This document shows positions 24,301 to 37,068 of a DNA stretch of 64,000 nucleotides, piece by piece. How positions within the stretch are numbered: position 1 is the stretch's first letter; each line of letters starts with the position of its first letter. This DNA is from Ancylostoma caninum (taxonomy: Eukaryota; Nematoda; Chromadorea; Rhabditida; Ancylostomatidae): assembly GCA_037903475.1 (NCBI GenBank), contig JBAJFG010000555.1:186001-250000 (forward strand), given 5' to 3'. A program made the translations under genes and the position numbers. The notes under the pieces are model-generated. The model saw only the letters and a list, made by a program, of their open reading frames with translations, searched no databases and had not been told where the DNA came from.

Positions 24301-24795
24301 TTAATTTTATCTTAAGAATTCCATTTTTTTTCTAATTTTTTTTATAAATTCAGAAAACATAGGGAAGAGAGCCACCACTCTTCTTTCAGTTTTTTTTTCT
24401 GAATTTTCCTCATGCAAGGCTCGATGACATCTGGGTCCCCGTCTGGGTCCCGTCTGGAATATTAGACGTATTCCATATTCTTTACTGCATATGCTACCTT
24501 GACTGTTGCCCACTTTTCCGCAAAAATATTAACCGAGGCAAATTTAGAAAATGTAGGAGCTACTGCTCTCCTTTCAGTTTTTTTTGAGTTTCCCTCTCGC
24601 TAGGCTTGGTGACATCTAGTAAATAAGTAAATAAATAAGTGATCATGTAAATGAATAAGTGCGTAAACAATTAAATTATTACAAATATTTCAACATTTTG
24701 GAGTAGAAACTTAGGTTAAGCCATACATAGTATCTTCACATTTTGATAATTCCTTGTAAAATCCTGAGGTAACTGGATAGAATTCTTCTGAGCCT

Positions 24796-24924
24796 GGATT
24801 CATCACTGAGATCATCCAGTGTAAAAAAGATCATCCAGTGTTGACGCCAGTATTAGCGATAAATAAATTGGTGTGATGTTAGCAGATTTACCCTGGGTAA
24901 ACACAACGATGCATGCGGCCCCTG
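24796..24924. repeat. Palindromic GCATGCATC family, copy C
   Basis: The right end is well preserved (TTTACCCTGGGTAAACACAA then CGATGCATGCGGCCCC). The left end is degraded (TCATCACTGAGATCATCCAG). Confidence 0.5.
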
Positions 24925-25066
24925 AATTCTGACATTTTATGTTGGCAGCTTTTTGTTCTGCAATTGCGGACAGCCATAGACTACTGAGCTGACTCTACTG
25001 GCGATTTTTCTGTGGTAAGTTTCATAGAATGTCAACATTAGTGGTAAATTTCACTGAAATGTGCAG

Positions 25067-25150
25067 CGCCTGCATGCTCCATTGAGATCAGAAATGGTAA
25101 ACCTATTGACATACCCAAATTTACACTTTACCCAGTGTTTATCGGCATGT
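25067..25150. repeat. Palindromic GCATGCATC family, partial copy D
   Basis: Starts CCTGCATGCTCCATTGAGAT and retains only one recognisable terminus. Confidence 0.35.
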
Positions 25151-25299
25151 TTGTTCATACGTGGTTACACCCAGCTGCTTTGAAGTATTCATACCAATGG
25201 GTAAGAGAATAACCATCCTTCCAACGATGCCTCTGTGCCTAGGTTCACGGATAAATCCTGCTGAACTTCGTGAAAGCTCTTGCAATTCCGGAAGGGCCG

Positions 25300-25530
25300 A
25301 ATAGTATGATATAATAATAAGTACATAACAATAGTATATAATAATATGTAGTAATGGTATGCAATAAAAGTGTAATATAATAATAAGTATAATAGTATAT
25401 AATAATATATAGTAATAGTATATAATAATATTATAATATAGTAGTAAGTATATAACAATAGTATATAATAATATGTAGTAATAGTATGTAATAATAGTAT
25501 AATATAATAATAAGTACATAATAATAGTAA
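25300..25530. repeat. AATAATA/GTATATAATAAT minisatellite
   Basis: About 230 bp of units such as AGTATATAATAATATGTAGT, low complexity. It produces Tyr/Ile-rich minus-strand open frames that are not genes. Confidence 0.85.
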
Positions 25531-27407
25531 TAAAATTCTCTGGTTCCGCTTAATTTCCTCATAAATTCCAATAATTCTCCTGCCGTATTAGGTTTTACCG
25601 CCCTTTGAGCGGAAACTGCTGGTGTATAGTAGAAGGTTACAGTAATCCAGTTGTTGTTAATTACCATTTTGAAATTTTATGAACTGTTTAGTACAAAATG
25701 GTAATTGTGACTGTAATTTAGTACAAAATGGTAATCTCTACGCTACTATATTGCTATTGCTGGTAGCCAATCAGCTTGGCTACCAGCCAATCAGCTGTTC
25801 AGTACAGTATTTGTGCAGCGACGCGTAAGCGCATTTGCGGTGGCCATCGCTGATAACATCGGCCGATAAACGGCCACTTAGCAAAACACGCGTACTCCAC
25901 AACCCGTACTACACGATCAATGTTCATGCACATGAACTGCATAGGGTGTTATTTGATAACGGAGCCTCTTTTCTGGATTCTTCCCGATTTATTCGAGGGT
26001 TTTATAGTGAGCATTGACGGAAAAAATTGAGTCTTTTCAACCAGTTTAGCCATTATCTAGAGGTTAACCGAAAAAAAACAGCTATTTTAGAAGCCAAGGG
26101 GTCCACAGCTCCTTTTTCCGTTCTCACAGAGCTGGAGGGCCCTCGGGTTTTGGAAATTCCAATTTTCAATTCATTCGAAATCGACTATTCGAACATCGAA
26201 TGAATCTAATACCTTATTAGGTCAACACACTATTTAATGCTTGTCTAGACTTCTTTCACTTCTTCTTCAAACAGAAAAAATTCCATGTCTGATGCATAGT
26301 TTATGTTATACTTTTCTTTTTCTGAAGCACTTCTTTGTGTGATTTGAAGGGTGGTGGAGCAACACTAGGCATTGCCGGATTGAAGAGCTCTTCTATGATG
26401 AATAAGCTGTTGTTTCTTTTGTTCACGCTTTTCTTTTTTTTTATTTTTTTTTTCTAGAAAAAATCGGAGCATCCTAGGAATTGTCCAGTGTCCTAACATC
26501 GTGGATATCAACCTGATTATTGAGTAGTTATTCTCCCGAACCTTGGACCTGGCCTAATGCATGGTCTGCTGTTCTTGATACTTCTACTTCCTCCCACCTA
26601 CACCTCCTCTCAGGGCGGTACGACCTCACTGGATTAGATGAGGGGGTCTTTCCTTATGATATGCTCCCGCATTTTCTTTGGAGCTTCTACGGTTTTTTTC
26701 TTCCGGATTCAACGAAATCCAGCGCATCTCCCTTGCAATTGAATTTCGTCTTTGTGCTAGATTAAATTGAATCAATCCTTCTTCCCACGAAAATCCAGAG
26801 TTTTTTGTGTAAAAATCAATGAATTCCATGAAATTATGTGTGTTTGGTCTTCAATATCTGTCTATTTTCCCAGTGAGCAGCTCATGCTGGAACACGTCTT
26901 TCCTCTTTTCTTCTTCTCATCGTACTCCTTTTTCCAAACTTTCTTTTAGGGAAAAACTCCGTCTTTGTACATTTTAATTATTTTTTGTACCTAAAATGAT
27001 GAACAATGTAGCAATCTTTCATACACCTTCTTTGTTCCCTGTGAATTTTTTCAGTGGATGGATGATTAGAAGAAGAGATACTGAAATCGTAGCAGATTCT
27101 TGTGAACTTGGTCGTAAAGAGCTTTCTTCAAGTAATTGTTTTGTTTACCTTCTTGATTGCTTAACTTGTTGTTTACCTAGCTATTCAATCAATTCCTCGG
27201 TTCTCCTTTATGTATAGTGTGACGTGGGAGATCTTTGAAGTCAGTTATCTTTGAAGCATGTTTATACAGTTGTCCTTACTTCATTTCTCTCATTCCTTCC
27301 CTCTTTCATCCGTTCATACCTCCGCTTTCCACTAAGAATACGAAGAAATGCGAAGAATACGGGTTGTCCTCAAGAACTCTGCTCTAGCAAAAAAAAAGAC
27401 TCTTGCT

Positions 27408-27450
27408 CATTCATTCATTCATTCATTCATTCATTCATTCATTCATTCAC
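27408..27450. repeat. (ATTC)n microsatellite abutting exon 2
   Basis: About ten perfect ATTC units end only 14 nt before the acceptor of exon 2. The repeat therefore occupies the branch-point and polypyrimidine zone of intron 1. Confidence 0.93.
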
Positions 27451-27464
27451 TCCTTTCGTTGCAG

Positions 27465-27634
27465 GACCACATCCACAGAAGAAAGTTGCCCAAGTGCCTG
27501 CTACAACAGCAATACGATACACGGGACGCCGAGACAACGCAGTGAGGATTTGCTGAGTGTGAAAATACGAAAACTCGGCGACAGTAGCCCTAATTTGGTA
27601 CGATTACGTCCAACGGAAACGGTGAAATCACTAG
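27465..27634 (+). CDS. Exon 2 of the 389-aa gene
   Basis: The acceptor is TTTCGTTGCAG and the donor is CTAG|GTGAGT. The frame has one base completing a carried codon, 56 whole codons and one base over; it fits the proposed exon 1 and exon 3. It encodes residues about 17-73: a Ser/Thr/Cys-containing start (T-T-S-T-E-E-S-C-P-S), then a charged stretch with SEDLLSVKIRKLGDSSPNLV. The SEDLLS and SSPN stretches look like phosphorylation-prone linker. No known domain is recognised. The exon call is strong because splice sites, composition and phase agree. Confidence 0.8.
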
Positions 27635-28283
27635 GTGAGTGGTCCCGGGACGAAAATGCACTGTTTATGCTCCACCTCATTGTTCGTTTACACTTTTTCC
27701 CGCGTGGATTTAGCGCTTTGAAGTGCACCCTCCGGTGGTTCTAAGCGTTTGTGTCCAGTTGTTTCTAGGGTTCTTTGGTGCGGTGAGAGTGGGTAGGATG
27801 AGTCTCGGTGTGTATTTACCGATGTTCTCCAGCAATTGTTGAAGTGTTGTGGAAACGGTTCCGGTTCGGGGTTCGCTGCCCGCGTCACGAAATCCGCACA
27901 TCTGTTCCTTGCGCCGTTTCTTCGGCTTCTTCTCGACGATACTACATCAGTTTAACTGCTATATGAGTAGCTCCATGCGCGGTTTTTCTCCCTGGCCAAC
28001 ATATGAGCGTCTGCTGGAGGCTATAACAATCCTACACGGTCAGTATGCTGGATAGCGTCGCCTGAAGCTGTGTGCAGCCGCTTCATGTGTTTTTAGATTT
28101 AATTTTGTGCCAGGAGCTCGTGCAGAATGTTGCCTTCGCGTCCTCAGTATGTCCTAAACTTCTCCTCTCTCGAGGAAATTGAATTTCAGGGCGCTTGCCC
28201 AACCTGGATTCCTTATTTGGTTCAACTTTTTGCCCTAGAAGTCGCTGTCTGAAGCAGCTATTTCGGCCTAGAATAGCTTCAAT

Positions 28284-28316
28284 CTATTTATTTATTTACT
28301 TATTTACTTATTTATG
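28284..28316. repeat. (TTTA)n/(TTAC)n microsatellite
   Basis: TTTATTTATTTACTTATTTAC-type tetranucleotide tract. Confidence 0.9.
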
Positions 28317-29395
28317 TGCACGTATGTGCGCTATACATTCATGGATTAAAACACAAAAAATTATAGAAGAGCTCTCCAGGTCTTTAAATCAAAAATTAAC
28401 TCAAGATGTGCCCCTGATGTGGTATAGCTGTTGTTGATTTTTGTTGATTGAGTTGAGTTCCAGTTGAAGAGCTCTAGTTTTTTTTTAGCCTGGAATCTTC
28501 TTCCTGGGATATTTTCTCCAGGACTGAGATTCGCGAACGGCTAAGCAAGCGAATCCAGCAAAACAGCTTTCACATCCTGCGTCTCTTAAAATTACACAGT
28601 CTATAGGACAACGTAGGAAAAGTAATATGGCAAAGTAAGGCATTTTATCTATTTTTTGGCACATCCAGCGATGATTAGGTGGTCTCTGGGTGCCCTACTG
28701 TTTCCGAGGAATGGACCCTGAGGATTTTGAGGATTTCTGGATGCACGTTAGCCCCACTCCCCCCTGCCCCGAGAGAGGAAGCACCTCACAGCTCTTTTCC
28801 ATAAATTTGCTAAAGTTTTTTCTGGAAAGGATGTCTATTATTTACCAGAACTTTCCACCTATAATTATTCATTTTTCATTCTCTTTCATTCTAATTTGTT
28901 TCTGACATTGTAATGCGCGCCTTTGTGCGTATTCAATAAATGAATAAATAAATTTTATTTGGAAAGAAGATATCGCTTGTCAATCTCTGTAATGCTGTGG
29001 AAGTAAAGGAAAGGGTGAGAGTGCGGGGGGGGGGGGTGGTCTGGTAGGCTTACATTCTTGGTATCCACGGGAATTTCGCATATCCACGGGAATTCCGCAT
29101 TTTTCATCTAAGGATCTCCTCTTGCCGCTACCCGGAGAGATGACACAGGTAATGAGTCAGAAACGTGTGCTCCACCCGCCTTATCGTCGCTATTTGGCAG
29201 CAGCCTGTTCTAGGTTCACAAGCTCCCCATTTGGAACTTTCCAGCATTCCAGCGGCCACGTCCATCCTGTAGTCTTCTTGCCTCTGACCTCTTGTTTGAT
29301 AGTAGTCCGTGTTCGAAAATAAATTGACGTGCTTGAAATCGAAAGCCTTCAGAAAGCAGGAGGGAAATTTGAATGGATTGTTGATTTCGGGTCGG

Positions 29396-29444
29396 TTCCA
29401 AAATTGAAATATTTTTAAATTTCCAAAATTGAAATATTTTTAAA
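29396..29444. repeat. Tandem duplication of a ~23-bp unit
   Basis: TTCCAAAATTGAAATATTTT, continuing with TAAA, occurs twice in a row with almost no change. Confidence 0.8.
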
Positions 29445-30710
29445 ATAAAAAAAAACACGTAGCAGGCCTTCTTCTTTTTCTTCAGGGCTACAGCGGTCTT
29501 TCTGAACTTGCAGTATTCCCACTTGTTTGTAATTGAACATTTATTTAAACTTTTTTCAATACTTCCGATCCTACATATAGCACGAATTTGCTGGAAATAT
29601 TATATGTCGTAACGTAATATAAGTGGCTGTTAGTATATTGAATTCATTTCCTAATGGAATTCTATCTGAAATTGCGAGGAGAAATTTTCACTCAGCTCAA
29701 TTAACAGAAACTTGACTGACTTCCAATGTAGGTCCCTTCACGGAATCAATTTTGTTAGATTTCTGGGGACCGCTTTTGGAAGAAAATGCCATAAATTTGT
29801 AGCTGAGCATAGATTAAGGCATTTCCATGGATTTTGTGGCATGGAATGTACTCTAATAATGTGAAATCCCGCTTAAATTGAACCTCTTTCAGAGAAAAAT
29901 TTATTTTTCCGTTTCTTCGCATGAGAATCTGTAGGGTTCCTAGTTACTGTTGTTAAATTTGAGGTGAACTTCTATTTTAGTACTTCATCTAAGCTTTCCT
30001 CAGTTTTAAGCCCTTTGAGAACATAAGTAGGTTAGATAATACACTCATTCCTAAGCTATCCTTCTTTCTTTGGAAGAAAACATCTGAAATAACATAACGT
30101 GTATGTTAGCTAACGTAAGTTGTATCTTCGTTTGAAGAAATTTCCTCTTAATTTTTCTCTTCTCTTCTTTTTCTCCTCAGAAAGCTTTTTTCTTCGTAAT
30201 TTTGAGGAAAATCTCTCGAAACTGGCTATTTTTCTTCTCTCCACATAATGAAATGCAGAATCTTGGTGCTTTTCGGATCGGCTCCGCCACGGGATTCTGT
30301 TTTTGCCGATGAGAAATGCCCAACGGGAAGTGTTGGCCGCCGATTGCCATTGTTTTGCCGTGGAATGGTGCTGGATATGCTGCACTTTGCGTGTACTTTA
30401 GCTGCACTTCCATTTCTTCTTGGGAACTGCTAAATTATTTATCGTTCACCTTGGGAGTCTTATGTCCGGGTGGAATTCTATGCGCTCGCGTCATTCATTC
30501 ACTTTGAAAGCTGTGCTTCCAGGGTATTTTTGAAGTTTTTAAAATTCTTTCCTATTACTTAGGGCATGAAGATTAAATTTTGTATCGTATGATATGAATT
30601 GAATTATCAAACATTTATTAGTTAAATTGTTTTAGATGCTATTTATACGAAAATTGGTCTCATCTTATGCTGCAGCGATGCTTTTATTTAATATCTTGTG
30701 AATGTATTGG

Positions 30711-31241
30711 GGACCAGTTCTCGCATGGTCTTATTTGAGGATGGGTTCTGCTCTTTCTATTAGTTCCGAGCTACTCTTGTACACGAGAATTTTAAGCATT
30801 TCTCGCAGAAATTTCTAATAATTAATATGGAAATGGGTCCATCATACTGTGAGCGAGTCCTGAGACACGTGCGTCGCTTGTGATTTAAGGATTTATTGGG
30901 GACCAGTTCTCGCACGGCTTTTAATGTCCTCTAACACACCTGCTGTTTTTTATCCACTTCTGTTCGAGCGAACTATGTACTTTATCTCTTATGGAACGAA
31001 GCTCTGTAAAATGCATAGCAAATGCTCGGGGACCAGTTCTCGCACGCCTTTTATACTTTGCACTTTCCGAAATCCTAGCTCTACCCACACTAATTCAGGT
31101 GCACTTCCAAGTTCAATAACCATGCCGAATCATCTCGGTGGCGATTGCTATTCGAGTACAGAATATGTCGAGTACACCGAGCGACACTGTGAGGATGATG
31201 GTACGTCGATTTTCTTTTTTTTGGTTGGGGACCAGTTCTCG
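30711..31241 (+). repeat. GGACCAGTTCTCGC box cluster flanking exon 3
   Basis: Four forward copies lie at 30711-30725, 30900-30914, 31030-31044 and 31229-31241. The first three share TTCTCGCAYGG-type extensions; the fourth ends CTCGTTAAG. Most are preceded by TTGG or CGGG. Exon 3 sits between the third and fourth copies. The copies are far better conserved than the sequence between them. Confidence 0.7.
31099..31200 (+). CDS. Exon 3 of the 389-aa gene
   Basis: Acceptor CTAATTCAG|GT and a strong donor GATGATG|GTACGT. Two bases complete the codon from exon 2, then 33 codons and one base follow. It encodes residues about 74-107, with an acidic/aromatic segment (YSSTEYVEYTERHCEDD). Tyr-rich acidic stretches of this sort are often phosphorylated, but no named motif is certain. 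A second possible acceptor, AATCCTAG near 31078, would add 20 bases and break phase with exon 2, so it was not used. Confidence 0.8.
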
Positions 31242-33933
31242 TTAAGCTGTTCGTGCCGTCTACTCGATGACTTTATTAATATCTTACTAATAAATTAAAT
31301 TTCATGATCTCCAATGGTGCTGCTTTACAAAAAATTCTCAACTTTGTGAAAATTTCCCAGTATAAAGCCTCAGAACCATACATTCCGTCATAGATTTGGC
31401 TTGGAAAGTACGCTTGTCTAGTTTTCGCACACCCGTCTTCCTCTTCCCGATCCCGATGACGGGGAGCGCCTTTTCATCCGGCTGACGTGTTCTTCAGACC
31501 TTGACCAGACACTTTCCACGAGGTGTCTAGTTCGTGGTGGTTAACTGGGATTCTGATTCGTTTGCTAGTCTTGTTCCTGGGGAGCTTAGCGCCGTGGAGC
31601 TGTGTTCCGTCATTTTTCGCTCCTTTCTCGTGATTCCTTGAAAACTTCGCGTGTATTTATTTATTTATTTATATATTGATATACTCATGGTGCGCAAGCC
31701 AACTAAAAACGTGAAACTAAAACAAAATGAAAATTTAACCTTAACATGCAGTGATCAGTAGAAAAACAGGAATGGGTGGGAAAAATGGTGAGATTTACCA
31801 ATTGGGATGGGGGAGAGACCAAGTACCACTGAGTTTCCGTCACAACCTATTCCAAGAATAAATTGACGTCATACTCCAGGGTTCAAAAGCAAGGAAGCGA
31901 TGGGTAGTCAGGAGATACGGGGCAATTATCGGATAAAAGGAGGTGTTGTTGAACTTCTTTTCTCGTGTAGCATGTTGTGAGGAGGGAAATCCTTGAATTT
32001 GCTTTTCTTTCTCTAGCCTGCAAAGTGAAAATGGTAAGTATATAGGATATTCAACTTCTTCTGTAGTCATGAATTCAAGAGTTTTCAGCACTTTTGCTAG
32101 AAGAGAATAAATACATGGCTCTGGATTCCCATGGTGCTAGACTGTATGCCCCTTCAATTCCCTGAGTTTTTTCATTAGGAATATAATTACCTCTTCATTC
32201 TTCTAGGAATTATCACGCCTTCAAAGCATGAACCAGAACGTCATTTTTGTTGAAATTTTTTTTTTGAAAGAGAAACTATGGAAAAACAACAAAGTAAAAC
32301 ATTTTCTTGAAGAGTTTGTTTCAGCCTTCGCAGGCCCTCTGAATTCCCGCTAAATTGTGTTAGAACAGCTCAGCTGCTATAAAAATTTGAACATTATGCG
32401 TTATGGATTTTGAAATTTATGGATTTTCTGGAAGCAGAAGTACAAAAGCGAGAGAATCCCATTTAAATAGCATGTTGATATTTGGTCTAAGATATCGCTT
32501 GAATTGGCAAACCCCAAACGGGCTCTTATGGCCTCTTACCTTTCTCCTATGGTAATTGTGTCAGGAAATATTCGCCACTTATTTTTCGTTCTTGTTGAGC
32601 TTAATTCTCCATATTCTTTCGAAACCTCATTGGATTCTACGCCAATTTCATAGTTTTGATGCATTTACGTACTAGCTTGTTGCTAAAGTTGTCACTTACC
32701 ATCTCGAAATTTTCCAGTCTCGATAATTTTGATGAAGCCAGGAACAAGATCTTCCAAATTTCTCCAAAATATCCAATCCAAAGCTTGTATTGTCAGCAGT
32801 TGTGAAGATATCCAGAAATTCGACTTACAAGTTTACGTGGGATGCTAGCTATCCTTTTTACCAATAAACATAGAGACAAAAATAATATAATAATAATAAT
32901 AAATAAGGTAACCTTATACGGAAATCAAACACAAAGTTTAGGCCATCCTTTCCTTCTGATCGCATTGGTGGTTGCACCTTTTTTGGAAGAACACATTGAT
33001 TCACTATCTTTTTTTATTTGAACGGATAAACATAATTTTTCCTATTTGGAGGGAATACTGAAAACGGCTGAGTTTTCTTATTTTAGCGTCAGCTACAAGT
33101 TTTAAAGTAGCTGCATTGGCGTCCAGGGCAAGCCGCAGATGTTTTATTTTTATGTTTTATGCTCTTTTATAGCCATTTCCCACAGGCAATTCCCATCCCA
33201 TTACTCTAGGAACATGCTTGACGATGCATGAATGTTCCCCTAGCAGCGTGTTTGCGTTCTTTGCCTTGGGAGAAAATTGAGTTCTGGATTGGCAAAGGAG
33301 TTGAAGTGTAGGCTTGGAAAAAATTGTACAAATACCAGTAAAAGGTGGTATTCTTGAGGTAGAGTAGCAGTAGTTTCTAGCAGGAAGTGGTATTTATTAG
33401 AAAATGTTATATTATTAGGAAATGGTAAACGCAACACCTATATCGTCCCGATTTCTGGAGAAAATCAGAAGGAGTGTGGCTAGGAAGGGAAAAGAAATCG
33501 ACGGATTCGAGAAGAATTGTCAATTTTTCCCGTACTGATTCTCGAAATATACGCGCCCGCCTCTGATTGCAATGAAAATTCTCGATTTATGCGACGTTCA
33601 TGTGGAATTTGTCCGGAAACGGCGGAACAGAAGCAGCGACATTCGCGATTCATATTAAGATTTTCTTTAGAATTTTCTCGAAAACCAGCAGTTTAGATTC
33701 ACCAGAAGTGGAAAATTAATTGGAGAAGTCTGCTCAATGAACAGAAAAGACAGTTTTTTTTAAACTTTAGGTTTTAAATACAGATCCTGAATTCCTGAAG
33801 TATCCTGAAGTAGTACTGGGAAAAGACGGAAGCATATAAGAAGTAAATAGGCAGAATTTTCCAGAATTATCGATGTGCTTTTTGATCTTGTTACTGATAG
33901 AAGCCATATTTGATCCTTCTTTCCCTATTCTAG
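31201..33933 (+). other. Intron 3 (about 2.7 kb)
   Basis: Non-coding. It starts with a box copy 29 bp after the donor (31229), then holds an ATTT tract at 31655-31673 and a TAATAA tract near 32883-32905. Nothing else stands out. Confidence 0.75.
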
Positions 33934-34026
33934 CCGTTGTAACTGTCAAGATTCTTCTTTCCCGAGCAGCTAAGAATCCAGAAAAACTTGTCGATGCCTG
34001 CTGCTTGGAAACTCAGCCAGACTCGA
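33934..34026 (+). CDS. Exon 4 of the 389-aa gene
   Basis: Acceptor CCCTATTCTAG, donor TCGA|GTAAGT. Two bases complete the codon from exon 3, then 30 codons and one base follow. It encodes residues about 108-138. The start VVTVKILLSRAAKNPEKLVD looks like an amphipathic helix rather than a membrane span; a Cys pair (ACCLE) follows. No family is recognised. Phase matches exons on both sides. Confidence 0.78.
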
Positions 34027-36964
34027 GTAAGTCCAGGAGTAAACATCGTCTACTTGTCCTAGTGCATGACGTGTTATTTGAGCGCTGCGCTAACAATATG
34101 TACTTTTTACGTGTGCGGTAAGGGTAAATGTCAAGGATATCCGCTCGTATTATTCCTATTCACCGTCGCTGGTTTGCCGCTCGGAGCATTTGTTCGCTCT
34201 CGACGACTGTTGCGCATACAATCGCTCACGGACAAAGAAGTCATAGTTCACGAGCCGTTTTTTCGGCCGGGGACCCGTCTAAAAATAACCCCCGGAATGG
34301 TACATGCGGTGTTTAGCGACAGTCGGAGATTTCCGAGTGCTCGTCACCAAGTCGTAAAGGATCACAGCGCTCTTGGCACTCTCGTGGAACGGTCTCGCGG
34401 CGCTGATCAGCAGCCCCTTTAACTCTTCCATGAAGACATCGCCATTCTTCCATTATTAGCTCGCTGCAGTTCACTCACTGCACTGGTTCTCACCCGGAGG
34501 TACATAGTAATGCGCTTTGCGCCTCGCCTCGCTTCGTCTCGCCCGATCCAGCTTCATTTGCCTCATTATCCGCGTCAGCTCTGGCTTCGTTTTTCAGCAG
34601 CCACAGCGATTTCTAGCTGTGTGCTTGACTTTCGCCAGCTTCACACGCATCCTCGACAATTTCCCGCCTCTATTCTCTGGATTGGATCCGGTTCCCAAAG
34701 CAAATTCTCAGTGCAGCTCATGCTGTCCGCTAAATAGGTCGAGTTGTGCATGGTGTTTACTGTACTTTTACAGTTTCTCTACGGTATGGAGTAAATGTGA
34801 GAGGAACATTTTTCTCAATAAGGAGGTGGCAGGAAGCTAGTTATTCCATGTTTCATGAAAGTTTAGGCTGGAAAAGGCTGAAATGTTATTTCTAGTGAGA
34901 CATTGATCTATTCCCCTTGAGGTTCAAAACCCAACAAATGAGTAATTTCTTTTTTTTTGGTTTTTCACTTTTTGTAAATTTCTCTGGAAAAGAAAGGAAA
35001 ATAAGGGTAAGTACCAATATCAAATGAAAATGAGTCTCAATTCCGTTGAACTTTTCCACCAATCATTTTTTAGGGCCAGTTAGCCGTCTGTCATAATATT
35101 GGAGCTGAAGCACTCTTGCTATCCGCTCTTACACCATTTCTCCATGCAATTTAGTTGTTTCGATACCGTAACCAAGGTATAATCATACTATGGATTGATT
35201 TATCAAATTTGTGCAGTTACGGTCCGTGCACACAACGAATTAACGCGTCAACGCTCAACCGCTTTTTTTACAGTTTAACGCATTAACGAAGTTTGAAACC
35301 CTTGTCAAGCTCGGCAATGAGGTTACTACTTACATTCACTCGTACAGATTGGAGTTGGTGGTTGGGAAGAGCACAAATTTTCATTTTTCAACAATTAACG
35401 TGCCCCAACTTAACGTGCCTTTGAAAGTACATAGGCGTTAGACTGGTCATTTTTAAAAGACTTTCTTTCATTTTCTTCTTTTTACGTTTCTTTTTTCTCT
35501 TATTCGATCCCATTGAAGCTGCACCAAGTAAAAATTGCGTAGAGCTGGTCCTACGAAGAAAAACCAGACTCGCTATTGGTTTGAAAAAAATCCGAGAGAG
35601 CACTTTTTTAACCGGATGCTTTTTGTGGGCCTGATCGGCGTTAAACGGGTTAAACAATTGTTTCGACATATCCAGAATTTTTTTCCGGATCTGAAAACTT
35701 GCTGATATAGATGCTAACCATTATTCACATCTTGTCTCCAAAATTAAACTATTTTATATGAATGTGGACCTCTTCAACGTTTCACGATCTTTGCATATGC
35801 TATTTTACTACATATAACCCTACAAGATCCTTGCATTTAACAGATTCTGTTGGTAAAACTCCGGAAATTTTAGCGCTAATTCTGCTTTTTCGCCGAAAAT
35901 CGCATTTTTCTGAGATTTCCTGCTGGTGCAACGAACTCGAGGCAGATCTCTCAGAGTTCATTGACCTCCTGTTGCGAGTGGAGCGGCAAGCGGTAGCGAA
36001 TGTTGGTTTAGGCGTACGTGTACTGTACGAGGCACTTAACGCGCCGATCGCGCGACACTCACAATGTGAGCGCGCGAGCGACGCGGCGACGAAAACGCGC
36101 CACGACTCAAACATGGCGCCGCCAAGTGCCGATGCACACGTTTTTTTCCCCTTCCAGCACTAGTTTCGCCCTTTTCGCCTCAACAGGGCGAGAAAACCGC
36201 GACTTATACCTCAACATTCGTGATTTCTTACTGTGTTCCTTGGATATTCCAGAGCTCGTATTCACGAACGTTATAGGAAAGGTTTCGGCTTACCTGCTCC
36301 CCTGGAAAGGACGAGTTTTCCGGGTTAAAATGGGAAAACTCCGTGGAAGCGACTCTTCTCACCCAGTATTGAAATCTACTTGTAAAGATAGTGAGGTACA
36401 GCAGTTTCTGGAGAAACTCGCCAGTTCTGAGCTGAAAGTCTTGTGCTTTTCCTACAACTTTTTTACTGTATGCTTACTCAGGTTTTCGCTGTGGGACCAT
36501 CATTGTTGTACGCACCGAATTCGATTTATACTATACATTTAGGGGTTGTCCAGTTCCTCTGACCCTCTTCTTCTCTGACTTTCTACAGAAAGAATTGTTG
36601 TAATTAGTAATTAAACTACAACAAACAAAAACTAATTATATACTAATGCTACATCTACGAGCCGCATCACTTCGAGCAACTTTCATCCATAAAGCAATTA
36701 AAGCCCTTTGGGCTGAACAGTTTCAAATGAGAAATTGTGGCAGGAACGTTTCAGATTTGAGCCGAATCCTGGGTGATTTTTTTTGGAATTTTCCGCAAAT
36801 CTCCAAACTAGTGGAAAAATACTAGAACCTCACCAGAAAATTACGCAAAGTTTGCAGGTATAGTGCGAACCTGATCAGAATTCTATTGCTATTCTTGTAA
36901 AATCTGCTTAAATTTGCACGACTTGCAAACGCGAGCTGAACTCAGGTAACTTCTCGCTATTTTT

Positions 36965-37068
36965 CTCTTAGAAATAAATTCTAGAATGATGGTAAAATGA
37001 AAATAAATAATCGGCCAAGCGATTATTTATTTTCATTTTACCATCATTCTAGAATTCATTTCTAAGAG
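36965..37068. repeat. Near-perfect hairpin with 49-bp arms
   Basis: The left arm 36965-37013 and right arm 37020-37068 are reverse complements with a single mismatch (AAATAAATTC against AAATGAATTC). The loop is the 6-nt GCCAAG. Such a structure in a transcribed intron would fold into long double-stranded RNA. It could be a snap-back duplication or a small palindromic element. Confidence 0.92.

Larger units (their letters stand above)
4516..27464 (+). other. Intron 1 (about 22.9 kb)
   Basis: A long non-coding stretch between the proposed exon 1 and exon 2. It holds the GGACGAGTTGTCTCGC array (4978-6126) with two outlying copies near 14.4-14.5 kb. It also holds a weak candidate exon (8361-8480), an SL1-like 16-mer on the minus strand (9403), a 14-bp CG-rich hairpin (10185), ATTC tracts, an inverted-repeat element (18701-18901), a TAGTATGGG minisatellite (19090-19560), two palindromic-family copies, a partial hAT-type MITE (24182) and a TAATA-rich minisatellite (25300-25530). 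GC-rich patches at 12200-12500 and 13850-14000 keep several frames open by composition, but I could not resolve exons in them. Confidence 0.5.
27635..31098 (+). other. Intron 2 (about 3.5 kb)
   Basis: Non-coding. It holds a TTTA/TTAC tract (28284-28316), a G-run near 29027, short tandem duplications at 29062-29100 and 29396-29444, and three forward copies of the GGACCAGTTCTCGC box (30711, 30900, 31030). The last lies 54 bp upstream of exon 3. Confidence 0.75.

Noticed and set aside
25139..25519. Tyr/Ile-rich 126-codon minus-strand frame
   Set aside because: Produced by the TAATA minisatellite.
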